Assembly (NCBI RefSeq): GCF_001431295.2
Contig: NZ_LKAJ02000001.1
Location: 372,001-436,000, forward strand
DNA: 64,000 nucleotides
Direction of reading: 5' to 3'
Source of the DNA: Candidatus Berkiella aquae
GTDB taxonomy: Bacteria; Pseudomonadota; Gammaproteobacteria; Berkiellales; Berkiellaceae
Below are positions 39,586 through 48,656 of this stretch, piece by piece; the stretch's first letter is position 1; each line of letters opens with the position of its first letter. Position numbers and translations under genes: made by a program. Under the pieces are notes generated by a model that was not told the origin of the DNA, made no database searches, and was given only the letters and a program-made list of their open reading frames with translations.

Positions 39586-39625
39586 ATATTTGTAAACAAA
39601 TATTATCAAAATTAACCATTGTTAA
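39586..39625. promoter_or_regulatory. Two dyads in the LysR/MFS gap, likely operator
   Basis: ATATTTGT and ACAAATAT (39586-39603) are a perfect 8-base dyad around AA. TTAAC and GTTAA (39612-39625) are a 5-base dyad with a 4-base centre. LysR proteins bind such interrupted dyads near the divergent promoters. Function is inferred from position. Confidence 0.5.
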
Positions 39626-39675
39626 CAAGTTAGTTGGCATTTAAACTAGAGAACTAGAAATTTGGGAGAAAGGCT

Positions 39676-40854
39676 ATGCCAACGATAAAACAGTTTCCTT
39701 GGTTAACAATGACATTGCTCATTTCATTTGCTTCGGTTAACGCAGTGCTTTATACCCCGGCATTACCTGATATTGCGACATTTCTAAAAATTACAGAAAC
39801 CACCGCACAGGGCACTATTACTTGGTTTTTAATAGGCTATGCATTAGGACAACTGCTCTATGGACCAATAGCCGCACGTTTTGGTGGTAAGAAAGCCTTG
39901 TTTATTGGGATCGCATTACAGATCATGGCGAGCATCGGGTGTGCTTTTGCAGCGATGCAATCAAGTTTTGCTTGGCTTGTGATTTGTCGATTTTTAGTTG
40001 CCTTGGGTTCAGGCGTTGGGCTGAAAATGACATTTACCTTAGTGAATGAATGGTATGAGCCTAAAATAGCAAGTCAAAAAATTGCTTATTTAATGCTAGC
40101 ATTTGCGATCACCCCCGGTTTGGCTGTGGGTCTTGGGGGACTATTAACCACCTATATCGGATGGACAAGCTGCTTTGTTGCCGGGGCACTTTATGGTGGA
40201 TTATTGTTAATCTTGGTTGCACGCTTAAAAATGGCACCTCCTGCTTTGAATCCACAAGCATTACAATTATCGCATTTGAGGCATGCATATCAGCAGCAAT
40301 TAGCGAATACCCAATTAATGGTGGGTGGGTTATTAATGGGGTGTGCGACCTGCTTTGTCTATGTTTTTGCGGCATTAGCACCTTTTATTGGCATAGAATT
40401 AATGCACATGAATTCTGCAACTTATGGGATGGCGAATATTATTCCTTCTATAGGATTAATCAGTGGATCTTTATGCGCTGGTGCTTTGGCAAAACGCCAT
40501 CCCTTAAAGCAATTGATCATAGCAGGCGTTATGATTTGTGGGTTAGGCGTCATTATCATGCTAATCGCATTGATGAGTAATCAATCACCGATACTTTCCT
40601 TATTTATCCCGATGATGGTGATTTATTTTGGGCTATCTTTAATAATGGCGAATGCTTCTACGTTAGCAATGAGCCATGTTACTGATAAAGCACATGGTTC
40701 TGCGGTCATGAATTTTATCAATATGGGACTTGCTACCTTAGTGGTACTAGGTCTTGGGCTTTATACAATTCATGCTATGCTATTACCCATTGTTTATGTG
40801 TTGGTATGCCTTTTCATGGGAATGATGACCTTGAAGTTGGCTAATAATAACTAA
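39676..40854 (+). CDS. MFS drug-resistance transporter (Bcr/CflA type)
   Basis: Twelve hydrophobic segments are predicted in 392 residues. Marks of the Bcr/CflA group: AVLYTPALPDIATFL in helix 1 region, ITWFLIGYALGQLLYGPIAARFGGKKAL with the motif A loop, and RFLVALGSGVGLKM near helix 4. Such proteins export drugs or small metabolites by proton antiport. GGGAGAAAGG precedes ATG. Substrate unknown; probably controlled by the divergent LysR gene. Confidence 0.85.
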   Translation: MPTIKQFPWLTMTLLISFASVNAVLYTPALPDIATFLKITETTAQGTITWFLIGYALGQLLYGPIAARFGGKKALFIGIALQIMASIGCAFAAMQSSFAWLVICRFLVALGSGVGLKMTFTLVNEWYEPKIASQKIAYLMLAFAITPGLAVGLGGLLTTYIGWTSCFVAGALYGGLLLILVARLKMAPPALNPQALQLSHLRHAYQQQLANTQLMVGGLLMGCATCFVYVFAALAPFIGIELMHMNSATYGMANIIPSIGLISGSLCAGALAKRHPLKQLIIAGVMICGLGVIIMLIALMSNQSPILSLFIPMMVIYFGLSLIMANASTLAMSHVTDKAHGSAVMNFINMGLATLVVLGLGLYTIHAMLLPIVYVLVCLFMGMMTLKLANNN

Positions 40855-40903
40855 TTTAAATGCTGCGCAGAGTGACTCTGCGCGTGCAATTTGGCATGAA
40901 TTT

Positions 40904-42157
40904 ATGAGTATCAATGAACTGGCAGAAAATTATAATCAGTTTCCATACGATAGTTTAGCAGTAAAACAAACACACCCTTGGCATCTGTATCGCGTTGCAA
41001 CACTTTATGGATTTTCTCCCGTTGACGTTGCAAAGGCAAAAGTACTCGAATTAGGCTGTGCCAGTGGTGGAAACCTTATCCCGATGGCCTATCATCTGCC
41101 AACAACGAACTTTGTCGGAATCGATTTAGCAAAGCGGCAAATCGAAGAGGGGGCTCAGCAAATTAGTGATTTGCAACTGCAGAACATTGAATTATATTCC
41201 CAATCGATAATGGATTTTCAATCAAATAAACAGTTTGATTATATTATTTGTCATGGGCTTTATTCTTGGGTGTCGCATGAAACCCGAGAACAAGTATTAG
41301 CACTTTGCCGGCAATATTTAAGTCCACAAGGTCTTGCCTATATTAGCTACAATACTTATCCAGGATGGCAAGCGGGTGATACAGTTCGAGAACTATTAAA
41401 ATGGCAAACAGCCATGATTCCATCACCGCTTGAGAGGATTCAAAAAGCCAAAGAGGTATTGGTTTGGTTAGAAAATGCGCTCATCAATGATTATTCACCT
41501 TATGCGTCTTTAATGAAAAATGAAATTGACTTAATGAAAGAGCATAGTGATCATCAGCTATTGCATGAACATTTATCTCCTTTCAATGAGGCCTATTATT
41601 TTCTGGATTTTCTTGAACAAGCCAAGCAATTTCAGCTAGGGTATATTGGAGATGCTTTTTTAAGCAATGACTTATATGCCGATTTTCAAGAGGTACAACG
41701 AAGCGATTATTTATTAAATCGACGTTTCCGCTGTTCCTTGTTATGCCAGCAAAATGAAGCCAAGTTACGCAATCGCGATCCAAAGATTTTTGAAGCTCTT
41801 AAATCAGTGCCTAATTTTGCAGGGGAAATGACAGCAAAAACCACTTTCGTTGCACAAAAACCGCGAGTTTGCCCGTTAGTGCTTTATCAAGCCAGTCATC
41901 AAGATTTTGTGACCAATCAACGGCATGAGAATATTCAATTAAACCCGGTCGCCGAGATTATGTTGCCTTATTTAGATAGCCATCATGATCTAAATGATTT
42001 AGTCGCGTTTATTTTTCAAGAAATTGAAAATGAAACGATAGTCTTAGTTGATAAGCAAGGCATCGAGATCCAAGATAGAAACTTAGGTTACCAACATGTC
42101 GTGACAATTTGCCAAGAGACATTAGCTTTAATGGCACAAAATGCACTTTTCATATAG
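40904..42157 (+). CDS. SAM methyltransferase with regulatory domain (rickettsial PKMT-like)
   Basis: The N-terminal class I methyltransferase (about 1-190) has SLAVKQTHPWHLYRVATL, the SAM motif KVLELGCASGGNLIPMAY, FVGIDLAKRQIEEG, FDYIICHGLYSWVSH and LAYISYNTYPGWQAG. A methyltransferase regulatory domain follows (about 215-300) and a C-terminal winged part. The layout matches Rickettsia protein-lysine methyltransferases that modify outer membrane protein OmpB; related proteins exist in many bacteria. Substrate here is unknown. Start ATG 40904, no strong ribosome site. Confidence 0.8.
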   Translation: MSINELAENYNQFPYDSLAVKQTHPWHLYRVATLYGFSPVDVAKAKVLELGCASGGNLIPMAYHLPTTNFVGIDLAKRQIEEGAQQISDLQLQNIELYSQSIMDFQSNKQFDYIICHGLYSWVSHETREQVLALCRQYLSPQGLAYISYNTYPGWQAGDTVRELLKWQTAMIPSPLERIQKAKEVLVWLENALINDYSPYASLMKNEIDLMKEHSDHQLLHEHLSPFNEAYYFLDFLEQAKQFQLGYIGDAFLSNDLYADFQEVQRSDYLLNRRFRCSLLCQQNEAKLRNRDPKIFEALKSVPNFAGEMTAKTTFVAQKPRVCPLVLYQASHQDFVTNQRHENIQLNPVAEIMLPYLDSHHDLNDLVAFIFQEIENETIVLVDKQGIEIQDRNLGYQHVVTICQETLALMAQNALFI

Positions 42158-42318
42158 TCTTCGCACATGAATTTTATCCTCAAGGTACCTAGTTGGCGTT
42201 GTTGCTTTCGAGACTTCCATGAGTTTTTAGTGGCTCATCTTTTTCCTATTTACGTCATAACCATGCTAGTATTGTCAAATGGACTTAAGAACTCCTTTTG
42301 AACTGAGCGTGATCAAAT

Positions 42319-43137
42319 ATGTCACTAATCGATAATCAAGATGAACTTAAAGAATTGCTGCTACAAGGTGAGCAGCCAGCCTTTTTTTTTACAGAACAAG
42401 GCATTATCACTGAATTAAAGTCATCCAATGCTTTATTTCCTTTATTACAAACAGCTGAAAAATTGCAATTTAAGATTGAAACGGCGCATCATGATAGAGA
42501 AATCCTGGTAGTTAAGGGAAGTAGTGTTCTTGATGAGACAGTCTTGCATTCTATGGGTTATACACTGTGTCCCGTCAGAGTCTTTTTAAATCAATCGGTT
42601 AATGAAATCCAAGCTAAAATTCTAAGAGCCTATCATTGGTTAAATTGGGATAGTCATACCCGGTTTTGCGGTCGATGTGGTTTACCATTAATCGGCGCTT
42701 TTAATGTGCTTGAAAAGCGTTGCAACCAATGTGATCTAACCCTTTTCCCAAAAGCTTCGCCTGCTGTCATGGTTTTGTTGCATCGTGGTGATGAATTATT
42801 ATTAGCGAGATCGCCCCATTTTCAGCCAGGTGTTTATAGTGCGATTGCGGGTTTTGTTGAAATCGGAGAATCAGCAGAAGAAGCAGCTAAACGAGAAGTG
42901 AACGAAGAACTTGGGTTAACGATTACAGGCTTGCAATATTTTGCAAGTCAAACATGGCCTTTTCCAGATAGCTTTATGATGGCATTTACTTCCGAAGCGC
43001 CTGAAGGAGACCTTGTCATCGATACTTCAGAGCTTGAAGATGCACGTTGGTTCTCGATAAACGACTTACCCAATTTACCTTCTCAAGCGAGTATTTCACG
43101 TAAACTCATTGAAAGTCTCATTAAGCGTTCGCGTTAA
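42319..43137 (+). CDS. nudC: NAD(+)/NADH diphosphatase NudC
   Basis: NudC cleaves NADH to NMNH and AMP and removes NAD caps from RNA. The zinc ribbon is CGRCG then CNQC (about residues 116-139). The Nudix box is GFVEIGESAEEAAKREVNEELG, followed by the NudC-specific SQTWPFPDSFMMAF (usual form SQPWPFPxS). Length 272. Its stop overlaps the convergent GNAT stop (palindromic TTAA at 43134-43137). Confidence 0.95.
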   Translation: MSLIDNQDELKELLLQGEQPAFFFTEQGIITELKSSNALFPLLQTAEKLQFKIETAHHDREILVVKGSSVLDETVLHSMGYTLCPVRVFLNQSVNEIQAKILRAYHWLNWDSHTRFCGRCGLPLIGAFNVLEKRCNQCDLTLFPKASPAVMVLLHRGDELLLARSPHFQPGVYSAIAGFVEIGESAEEAAKREVNEELGLTITGLQYFASQTWPFPDSFMMAFTSEAPEGDLVIDTSELEDARWFSINDLPNLPSQASISRKLIESLIKRSR

Positions 43138-43994
43138 CAACGAGCCATCTCATTCCAACGAAATGTCGTCTTATCCGCTGGCGAAAAATGTGCACAAGCC
43201 ATTAACACGCCTTTGGTTTTAGCGGCAAGCGTTTGATAAGGTGTCCCTAACCAGTTTCCCGGATGAAACTGTAAAATGACTTCAGTGTATTCATGAGGGA
43301 GCACCGATAAAACCTCACTAAATGAGAGTGTTTGTGAACTCAAAATATCTTGCAGATAGAGTTTTTTATGCGCTTTACAGACAATGATGGCATCTAATGT
43401 TTTCGCATAGAATAGTTTCATTTCTAGGCTATTGAACAAATAAAGTATGCGATGTGAAATATCAACGTCGGCAGTTAACGGTACACGATTTTTATATATT
43501 CGATTAAATAACGCTAAATCCTCTGCTTGTTGTAGATAAAGTCGCTTTAATGATGCCTCGGATGAGGATGGTTGAGGAATAGGAATAAGAAAATCATACT
43601 GAGGGTAGGTCTTGTAACCAAATGGAATATAAAGTTCAGGATTATCTGTAAATAAAAGTGTAGCATCAAAATTTTTATGAAGATATGGCAGCGCTTCTTC
43701 CATGAGTTGCTTAAAATAACCTTGGCCGCGATATTTAGGGTGTACGCAAACACCATGCAAAATAGCAAGATGTTGCGCTTTGTTGGCAAGGGTTATATCA
43801 ATGGGAACAATGCCTAAATGAGCAATAAATTGATTATTTTTTTCAATGATAAAAGGGGTGGAGGCGTCTTGCCAATAGGCTCCTAATTCTTTTCCTTGGG
43901 CGACCATGTCCTTGGCGCCAGGAAAAACGTGATCAATTAATTTGATTGCGCGTTCAAATGTTATGCCATCCTTAGCATAATTGATTTGCATCAT
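43134..43994 (-). CDS. GNAT acetyltransferase
   Basis: The acetyl-CoA motif is AILHGVCVHPKYRGQGYFKQLMEEAL (V..xxRGxGxxxxL, about residues 80-105), followed by a PFGYKTY segment. The N-terminal GNAT domain (about 1-150) is joined to a C-terminal domain of about 130 residues, an arrangement reminiscent of Eis-like proteins. Substrate unknown. AGGA five bases before ATG 43994. The LysE gene lies just upstream on the same strand. Confidence 0.78.
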   Translation of the reverse strand: MMQINYAKDGITFERAIKLIDHVFPGAKDMVAQGKELGAYWQDASTPFIIEKNNQFIAHLGIVPIDITLANKAQHLAILHGVCVHPKYRGQGYFKQLMEEALPYLHKNFDATLLFTDNPELYIPFGYKTYPQYDFLIPIPQPSSSEASLKRLYLQQAEDLALFNRIYKNRVPLTADVDISHRILYLFNSLEMKLFYAKTLDAIIVCKAHKKLYLQDILSSQTLSFSEVLSVLPHEYTEVILQFHPGNWLGTPYQTLAAKTKGVLMACAHFSPADKTTFRWNEMARC

Positions 43995-44007
43995 TCAATT
44001 CCTTTAT

Positions 44008-44646
44008 TTAGGCGAGTGGGAAAATAGTCAGTAATTGCCCAACAGCCTTATATCCATATTTCAAGCCAAAGAAAATAAGCATTAATCCGGCAATCATTGT
44101 AATGCTATGGATAAGCTTTTGGTTAAAAAATCGTTTACCCAGTTCTAAAACGCCACTTAAACAAATACCCCAGGTTAAGACACCCGCAATAATGGCAAAG
44201 TTTTCAAACAGGCCAAGCCATGTTTTACCATCAATCGATGAATCCAGTGTAGCTGCAAAGATGCCCAGCCAAAAAATGATACCAATTGGGTTGGCGATAG
44301 ATAAGATAAACCCGGTTAATAGGCCATTACCAATGCTATAACGGGGGATATCTAACGTTAGGCTAAGCAAATGTGAGCGCTTATCTAAGAATGATTTAAC
44401 CCCAAGATAGATAAGGACTAAAGAGCCAGCTAAGCTACAAAAGGCCAGCGAAGGGCTGGTATTATCGAATAAACTCAAGCCAAAATAGGCTGCAATTAGA
44501 CAAAGGGTATTACCGATAGCGCCGCCTAAACGAACAATAAAGGCCCCTAAAAAGCCATTTCGCAGGCCTCTTTTAATCATTTCAAGAGAAACAGGCCCGA
44601 TGGGGGCTGCTAAGGTGACGCCTAATAGGACTTTTTCAAGAAACAT
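44008..44646 (-). CDS. LysE/RhtB-family exporter
   Basis: The 212-residue membrane protein has about six hydrophobic helices. Marks of the LysE family: the start LEKVLLGVTLAAPIGPVSLEM and IKRGLRNGFLGAFIVRLGGAIGN, then IANPIGIIFWLGIFA. Members export amino acids or related compounds. It lies 13 bases upstream of the GNAT gene on the same strand; together they may handle one amine or amino acid compound. Confidence 0.87.
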   Translation of the reverse strand: MFLEKVLLGVTLAAPIGPVSLEMIKRGLRNGFLGAFIVRLGGAIGNTLCLIAAYFGLSLFDNTSPSLAFCSLAGSLVLIYLGVKSFLDKRSHLLSLTLDIPRYSIGNGLLTGFILSIANPIGIIFWLGIFAATLDSSIDGKTWLGLFENFAIIAGVLTWGICLSGVLELGKRFFNQKLIHSITMIAGLMLIFFGLKYGYKAVGQLLTIFPLA

Positions 44647-44789
44647 CGTGTTTGCTCAACAACATTAAAGTGCAACCAGATAAGCCATTATAAATGACTG
44701 GCGATATAATGCTATGCATCAAGTGATTAAAAGACCTAAACATCTGACGATAAGTAATATCAGATCAATAACTTACTTTTGAGATCGGC

Positions 44790-44816
44790 TTGTTTTCAAG
44801 AAAAAGCTCTTATAAA
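44790..44816 (+). promoter_or_regulatory. Possible sigma-70 promoter of rpsF
   Basis: TTGTTT (44790-44795) and TATAAA (44811-44816) are spaced 15 bases, slightly short. It is the best promoter-like pair in the 274-base leader region. A hairpin GCACAGT/ACTGTGC (44819-44847) follows. Confidence 0.35.
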
Positions 44817-44871
44817 CTGCACAGTTCTCTAAGCGCAGTGACTGTGCTAGATAATAAAGTTTGATAATTAA

Positions 44872-44913
44872 CTCCTTGCACTTGATTGAACAAGTGCTTT
44901 TAACCGTGAGGAG
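44872..44913 (+). promoter_or_regulatory. S6:S18 autoregulatory leader of rpsF
   Basis: CTCCTT (44872-44877) pairs with GAGGAG (44908-44913), which is the Shine-Dalgarno region of rpsF. GCACTTG (44878-44884) pairs with CAAGTGC (44891-44897). Between the two stems the 3' strand alone carries the loop TTTTAACCGT with CCG at 44904-44906. This is the described S6:S18 leader architecture: CCG in an asymmetric loop that mimics the 16S site, with the ribosome site held in the lower stem. Confidence 0.85.
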
Positions 44914-44920
44914 CATCTTA

Positions 44921-45307
44921 ATGCGACATTACGAAATCGTCTTTCTTGTACATCCTGATCAAAGCGAACAGGTTGGTGCCATGGTTGAGCGTTACCGCGC
45001 TATGGTTGAAAAAAATGAAGGTAAAATTCATCGTTTAGAAGATTGGGGCCGAAGACAATTGGCTTACCCCATCAAAAAAATGCATAAAGCACATTATGTT
45101 TTGATGAACGTTGAATGTGACAATGAAGCGCTAGAATCTCTTAAGCATGCTTTCCGTTATAACGATTCAATCCTACGTCACCTGATATTAGAGCGTGAAT
45201 CCGCCATTGTTGATGTATCTGCAATGCTACGTTCCGATGAAGAAAAAGATCGAATGGAACGCGGTGGTGAGCGAGTGATTGCTGAAGAAGAAGAGCTTGA
45301 GATCTAA
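44921..45307 (+). CDS. rpsF: 30S ribosomal protein S6
   Basis: The 128 residues start [18 protein letters not shown], with GHAHY-type segment seen as [11 protein letters not shown] and [13 protein letters not shown]. The C-terminal tail is acidic ([11 protein letters not shown]). ATG 44921 is preceded by GAGGAG; in-frame upstream codons are in the regulatory leader. S6 pairs with S18 in the 30S platform. Heads the rpsF-rpsR-rplI group; priB, found between rpsF and rpsR in E. coli, is missing. Confidence 0.97.
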   Translation: MRHYEIVFLVHPDQSEQVGAMVERYRAMVEKNEGKIHRLEDWGRRQLAYPIKKMHKAHYVLMNVECDNEALESLKHAFRYNDSILRHLILERESAIVDVSAMLRSDEEKDRMERGGERVIAEEEELEI

Positions 45308-45318
45308 GGAGAATAAGA

Positions 45319-45558
45319 ATGGCAACGTGGCGTTTACGTGGCAGTAAGAAAAAATATTGCCCATTTACATCGAAAAAAATCCCAGTTGAATTTATCGATT
45401 TCAAAAATTTTCGTTTTTTACGAAAATATATTACAGAAACCGGTAAAATTGTTCCTAGCCGAATCACCGGGGTAAAAAACATTTATCAACATATGTTGGC
45501 GCGTGAGATTAAATACGCACGCTTTTTGGCATTAATTCCTTATTGCGACAGACACTAA
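45319..45558 (+). CDS. rpsR: 30S ribosomal protein S18
   Basis: All 79 residues match S18: the basic start, [20 protein letters not shown], and the conserved [33 protein letters not shown] (quoted in part: PSRITGV and [14 protein letters not shown]). It starts 12 bases after rpsF with AAGGAG. It binds S6 in the platform and, with S6, the rpsF leader. Confidence 0.98.
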   Translation: MATWRLRGSKKKYCPFTSKKIPVEFIDFKNFRFLRKYITETGKIVPSRITGVKNIYQHMLAREIKYARFLALIPYCDRH

Positions 45559-45638
45559 ATGCAGCCCCAAAATTGGGATTTTGCATTCAATAATGAATGC
45601 AAAACAGCATTGTTGTTAGCAACAAAGAGAGGTTTAAA

Positions 45639-46094
45639 ATGGAAGTGATATTACTCGAAAATATCCGAAATCTAGGCAAATTTGGCAGCAAAGTTGATGT
45701 TGCTAAAGGTTTCGGCCGTAACTTTTTAATCCCACAAGGGAAAGCAGTTCCTGCAACCAAAGCAAATTTAGCTAAATTTGAAGCTCAACGTTCAGACTTT
45801 GAGCAAGCGGCTAAAGCGCGTTTGCAAGCAGCGCAAGAGCGTGCAGCAGAAGTGAATAATACCCATATCACGATTGCCGCAAGAGCTGCTGAAGGCAAAC
45901 TTTATGGTTCTATCGGAACTGTTGAGTTGGTTAAAGCTTTTAAAGACAAAGGTTTAAACATTGCGCGACAAGAAATTCGTCTGAGCAGCGGTCCGCTGCG
46001 TGAAACAGGCGAATACGCAATCGATTTACAGCTACATGCTGAAGTCCTTGCTGTTGCAAAAGTTACCGTTGTACCTGAAGAAGAAAACCAATAA
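45639..46094 (+). CDS. rplI: 50S ribosomal protein L9
   Basis: The 151 residues begin MEVILLENIRNLGKFGSKV, with GFGRNFLIPQGKAVPAT, the N-terminal 23S-binding domain. A long helix (about 40-75) joins the C-terminal domain with LYGSIGTVELVKAFKD. ATG 45639 follows AGAGAGG; a further upstream start would add non-conserved residues. L9 limits frameshifting and mRNA slippage. Confidence 0.97.
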   Translation: MEVILLENIRNLGKFGSKVDVAKGFGRNFLIPQGKAVPATKANLAKFEAQRSDFEQAAKARLQAAQERAAEVNNTHITIAARAAEGKLYGSIGTVELVKAFKDKGLNIARQEIRLSSGPLRETGEYAIDLQLHAEVLAVAKVTVVPEEENQ

Positions 46095-46104
46095 AACTTT
46101 TGAT

Positions 46105-46135
46105 GTCATTGCGAGGCACGAACCCTCGCAATGAC
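46105..46135. repeat. Inverted repeat, GTCATTGCGAG family
   Basis: GTCATTGCGAGG (46105-46116) and CCTCGCAATGAC (46124-46135) are perfect 12-base arms around CACGAAC. The element lies between rplI and dnaB. The arm word recurs at 53665 and, as a half-site, at 4585. Confidence 0.85.
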
Positions 46136-46176
46136 TCAATGAACTAGTCTCTCTTTTACCTTCCTTCGAGGTCAAA

Positions 46177-47574
46177 GTGCTAAAAGAAACTGAAGCTACC
46201 CGCATTCCTCTAGATCTCACCGCAAAATTAAAAGTGCCTCCCCATTCTGTTGATGCTGAACAAGCGGTCCTTGGCGGATTAATGCTTGATAATAAGGCTT
46301 GGGATCAAATTGCCGACAAATTGGTTGAAAAGCATTTTTATCGTCGTGATCATCAATTGATCTTTCGAGCCATGGTTAAATTGATGTCTGAAAATAAACC
46401 TTTAGACGTCATTACCGTTTCCGAAGTGTTACAGCAATTAGAAATGCATGACGAGGTCGGTGGATTAGCTTATTTAGGCGAGCTTGCAAAAAACACGCCA
46501 AGTGCTGCGAATATTGGTGCTTATGCAGAAATCGTTTATGAACGTGCCATTTTAAGAGAACTGATCTCGGTTGGTACCTTGATTACTGAATCTGCGTTTG
46601 ATCCTCAAGGTCGGGCGAGCTTAGAAATTCTCGATGAAGCAGAAAAGAAAGTTTTTGATATTTCGGAACAAGGCTCACGTGGTTCAGGTCCTGAGGGGAT
46701 CCGAGGTATTGTTTCCAAAGCGATTGATAATATTGAAAAACGATTTCATGATAACAACCCTGTTACGGGTATCGCGACAGGTTTTGCTGATTTCGATCGA
46801 TTAACAACCGGTATGCAAGAAGGTGACTTAGTCATTGTGGCGGGTCGTCCTTCTATGGGTAAAACCTTATTAGGAATGAATATTGCTGAGCATGCTGCCA
46901 TCCGTAGTCAAAAAGCGGTGCTGGTATTTAGTATGGAAATGCCAGGTGAAAGCCTAGCAATGCGTATGTTGTCATCGATAGGGCGTATTGATCAGAATAA
47001 ATTGCGAACAGGTCGGTTAGTTGAAGAAGATTGGACCCGCCTGACCTCTGCGGTATCGTTATTAAGTAATGCAAAGCTTTACATTGATGAAACCCCTGCA
47101 TTAACCCCGATGGAAATGCGCACTCGCGCAAGACGAGTAGCCCGAGAGCGTGATGGGCTCGGGTTGATTGTTGTCGACTATTTACAGCTCATGCGTGGTA
47201 GCAGTACAACTGATAACCGAACGGCAGAAATTTCTGAGATCTCGCGTTCGTTAAAACAGCTAGCTAAAGAATTACGTGTGCCCGTGGTTGCTTTATCACA
47301 GTTAAATCGTAGTTTAGAGCAACGCCCCAATAAGCGTCCCGTTATGTCTGATTTACGTGAATCAGGCGCGATTGAGCAAGATGCGGATTTGATTGTTTTT
47401 ATTTATCGTGATGAAGTCTATAACGAAGATAGTCCAGACAAAGGTACCGCCGAAATTATTATTGGTAAACAGCGTAATGGTCCTATTGGGACGGTGCGCT
47501 TAACTTTCATGGGGCAGTATGCACGTTTTGAAAACTTCACAACGGACAATATGATGGCGGCAATAGAAGCATGA
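46177..47574 (+). CDS. dnaB: Replicative DNA helicase DnaB
   Basis: DnaB is the hexameric 5'-3' helicase that opens the replication fork. N-terminal domain (about 15-120): PPHSVDAEQAVLGGLMLD. RecA-like domain: GDLVIVAGRPSMGKTLLGMN (Walker A), VLVFSMEMPG, GLGLIVVDYLQLMRG (Walker B), and LKQLAKELRVPVVALSQLNR. Start GTG 46177 after CGAGG. No intein is present in the usual insertion site. alr overlaps by 4 bases. Confidence 0.98.
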   Translation: MLKETEATRIPLDLTAKLKVPPHSVDAEQAVLGGLMLDNKAWDQIADKLVEKHFYRRDHQLIFRAMVKLMSENKPLDVITVSEVLQQLEMHDEVGGLAYLGELAKNTPSAANIGAYAEIVYERAILRELISVGTLITESAFDPQGRASLEILDEAEKKVFDISEQGSRGSGPEGIRGIVSKAIDNIEKRFHDNNPVTGIATGFADFDRLTTGMQEGDLVIVAGRPSMGKTLLGMNIAEHAAIRSQKAVLVFSMEMPGESLAMRMLSSIGRIDQNKLRTGRLVEEDWTRLTSAVSLLSNAKLYIDETPALTPMEMRTRARRVARERDGLGLIVVDYLQLMRGSSTTDNRTAEISEISRSLKQLAKELRVPVVALSQLNRSLEQRPNKRPVMSDLRESGAIEQDADLIVFIYRDEVYNEDSPDKGTAEIIIGKQRNGPIGTVRLTFMGQYARFENFTTDNMMAAIEA

Positions 47575-48656
47575 GTCGTCAAGTCATAGCGAAAGTGTCA
47601 CAGCAAGCGCTTTTACATAATGTAGAAGTTGTGCGTGCGCTTGCTAAAGATTCTAAAATTCTCGCGATGGTTAAAGCCAATGCTTATGGCCATGGTTTAG
47701 TACAAGTTGCAAAAGCGCTTTCTACGGTTGATGCCTTAGGTGTAGCGAGTATTGAAGAAGCACTGCATATTCGTCAAGCCGGTGTAAAAACCGATATTGT
47801 GTTAATGGAAGGTATTTTCAACGCTGATGAGTTAACACTGGTGCAAACCCATCGTTTCATTTTAGTGGTTCATCATTTTTCTCAAATCCAAGCACTACAA
47901 GCCTATGAAAAGCCCCTACTACAAAAATTCAAAGTGTGGTTAAAAGTTAACACTGGTATGAATCGTTTAGGATTTTCACCGGCTGAATTTCAAGATGCTT
48001 ATAGTATGTTGAAGCGATTACCCCAAGTTGAATTCATTGGTAGCATGACCCATTTTGCCAAAGCCGACGAAAAAGATAATGAATCCACCCTGAGGCAATA
48101 CCAACAATTTTATGCTTTGTTAAGCGAGAAAGAGGGTTTGCGTTGCTTGGCTAATTCAGCGGGCATTTTAGCTTGGCCCCAATCTCATGCAGATTGGGTC
48201 CGTCCAGGATTGATGCTTTACGGAGCATCGCCGTTTCCCAATAGTACCGGGCGAGATTTAAATTTAAAGCCCGCGATGTCATTACATTCCACCGTGATTG
48301 CGATACGCGAAGTCAATGCGGGTGAGCAAGTGGGTTATGGCGGTATGTGGGAAAGTTTTGGCCACTGCAGTAAAATCGCGATTATTGCGATGGGATATGG
48401 TGATGGTTACCCCTGGCATGCTAAAAATGGCACTCCCGTTTTAGTGAATCAGCAGCGCGTGGGCACCGTAGGCCGCATTTCCATGGATATGTTGGCAGTT
48501 GATGTGTCATCGTTGAATGATGTTAAAGTGGGCGATCCCGTTGTGCTATGGGGTGATGATTTGCCGATTGAAGAAGTGGCACGTCACGCAGGCACCATTC
48601 CCTATGAATTATTTTGTCGTTTTACGGAGCGCGTAACCGTTGAGATGACCAATTAA
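47571..48656 (+). CDS. alr: Alanine racemase
   Basis: Alr makes D-alanine for peptidoglycan with PLP. The PLP lysine is in AMVKANAYGHGL; the second-monomer catalytic tyrosine is in AGEQVGYGGMW. RISMDML and PYELFCRF are also typical. Length 361. The start overlaps dnaB by ATGA, the E. coli dnaB-alr order. A terminator follows immediately. Confidence 0.97.
   Translation: MSRQVIAKVSQQALLHNVEVVRALAKDSKILAMVKANAYGHGLVQVAKALSTVDALGVASIEEALHIRQAGVKTDIVLMEGIFNADELTLVQTHRFILVVHHFSQIQALQAYEKPLLQKFKVWLKVNTGMNRLGFSPAEFQDAYSMLKRLPQVEFIGSMTHFAKADEKDNESTLRQYQQFYALLSEKEGLRCLANSAGILAWPQSHADWVRPGLMLYGASPFPNSTGRDLNLKPAMSLHSTVIAIREVNAGEQVGYGGMWESFGHCSKIAIIAMGYGDGYPWHAKNGTPVLVNQQRVGTVGRISMDMLAVDVSSLNDVKVGDPVVLWGDDLPIEEVARHAGTIPYELFCRFTERVTVEMTN

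Noticed and set aside
46177..47574. Intein in dnaB
   Set aside because: The protein is 465 residues with uninterrupted Walker A and B regions.
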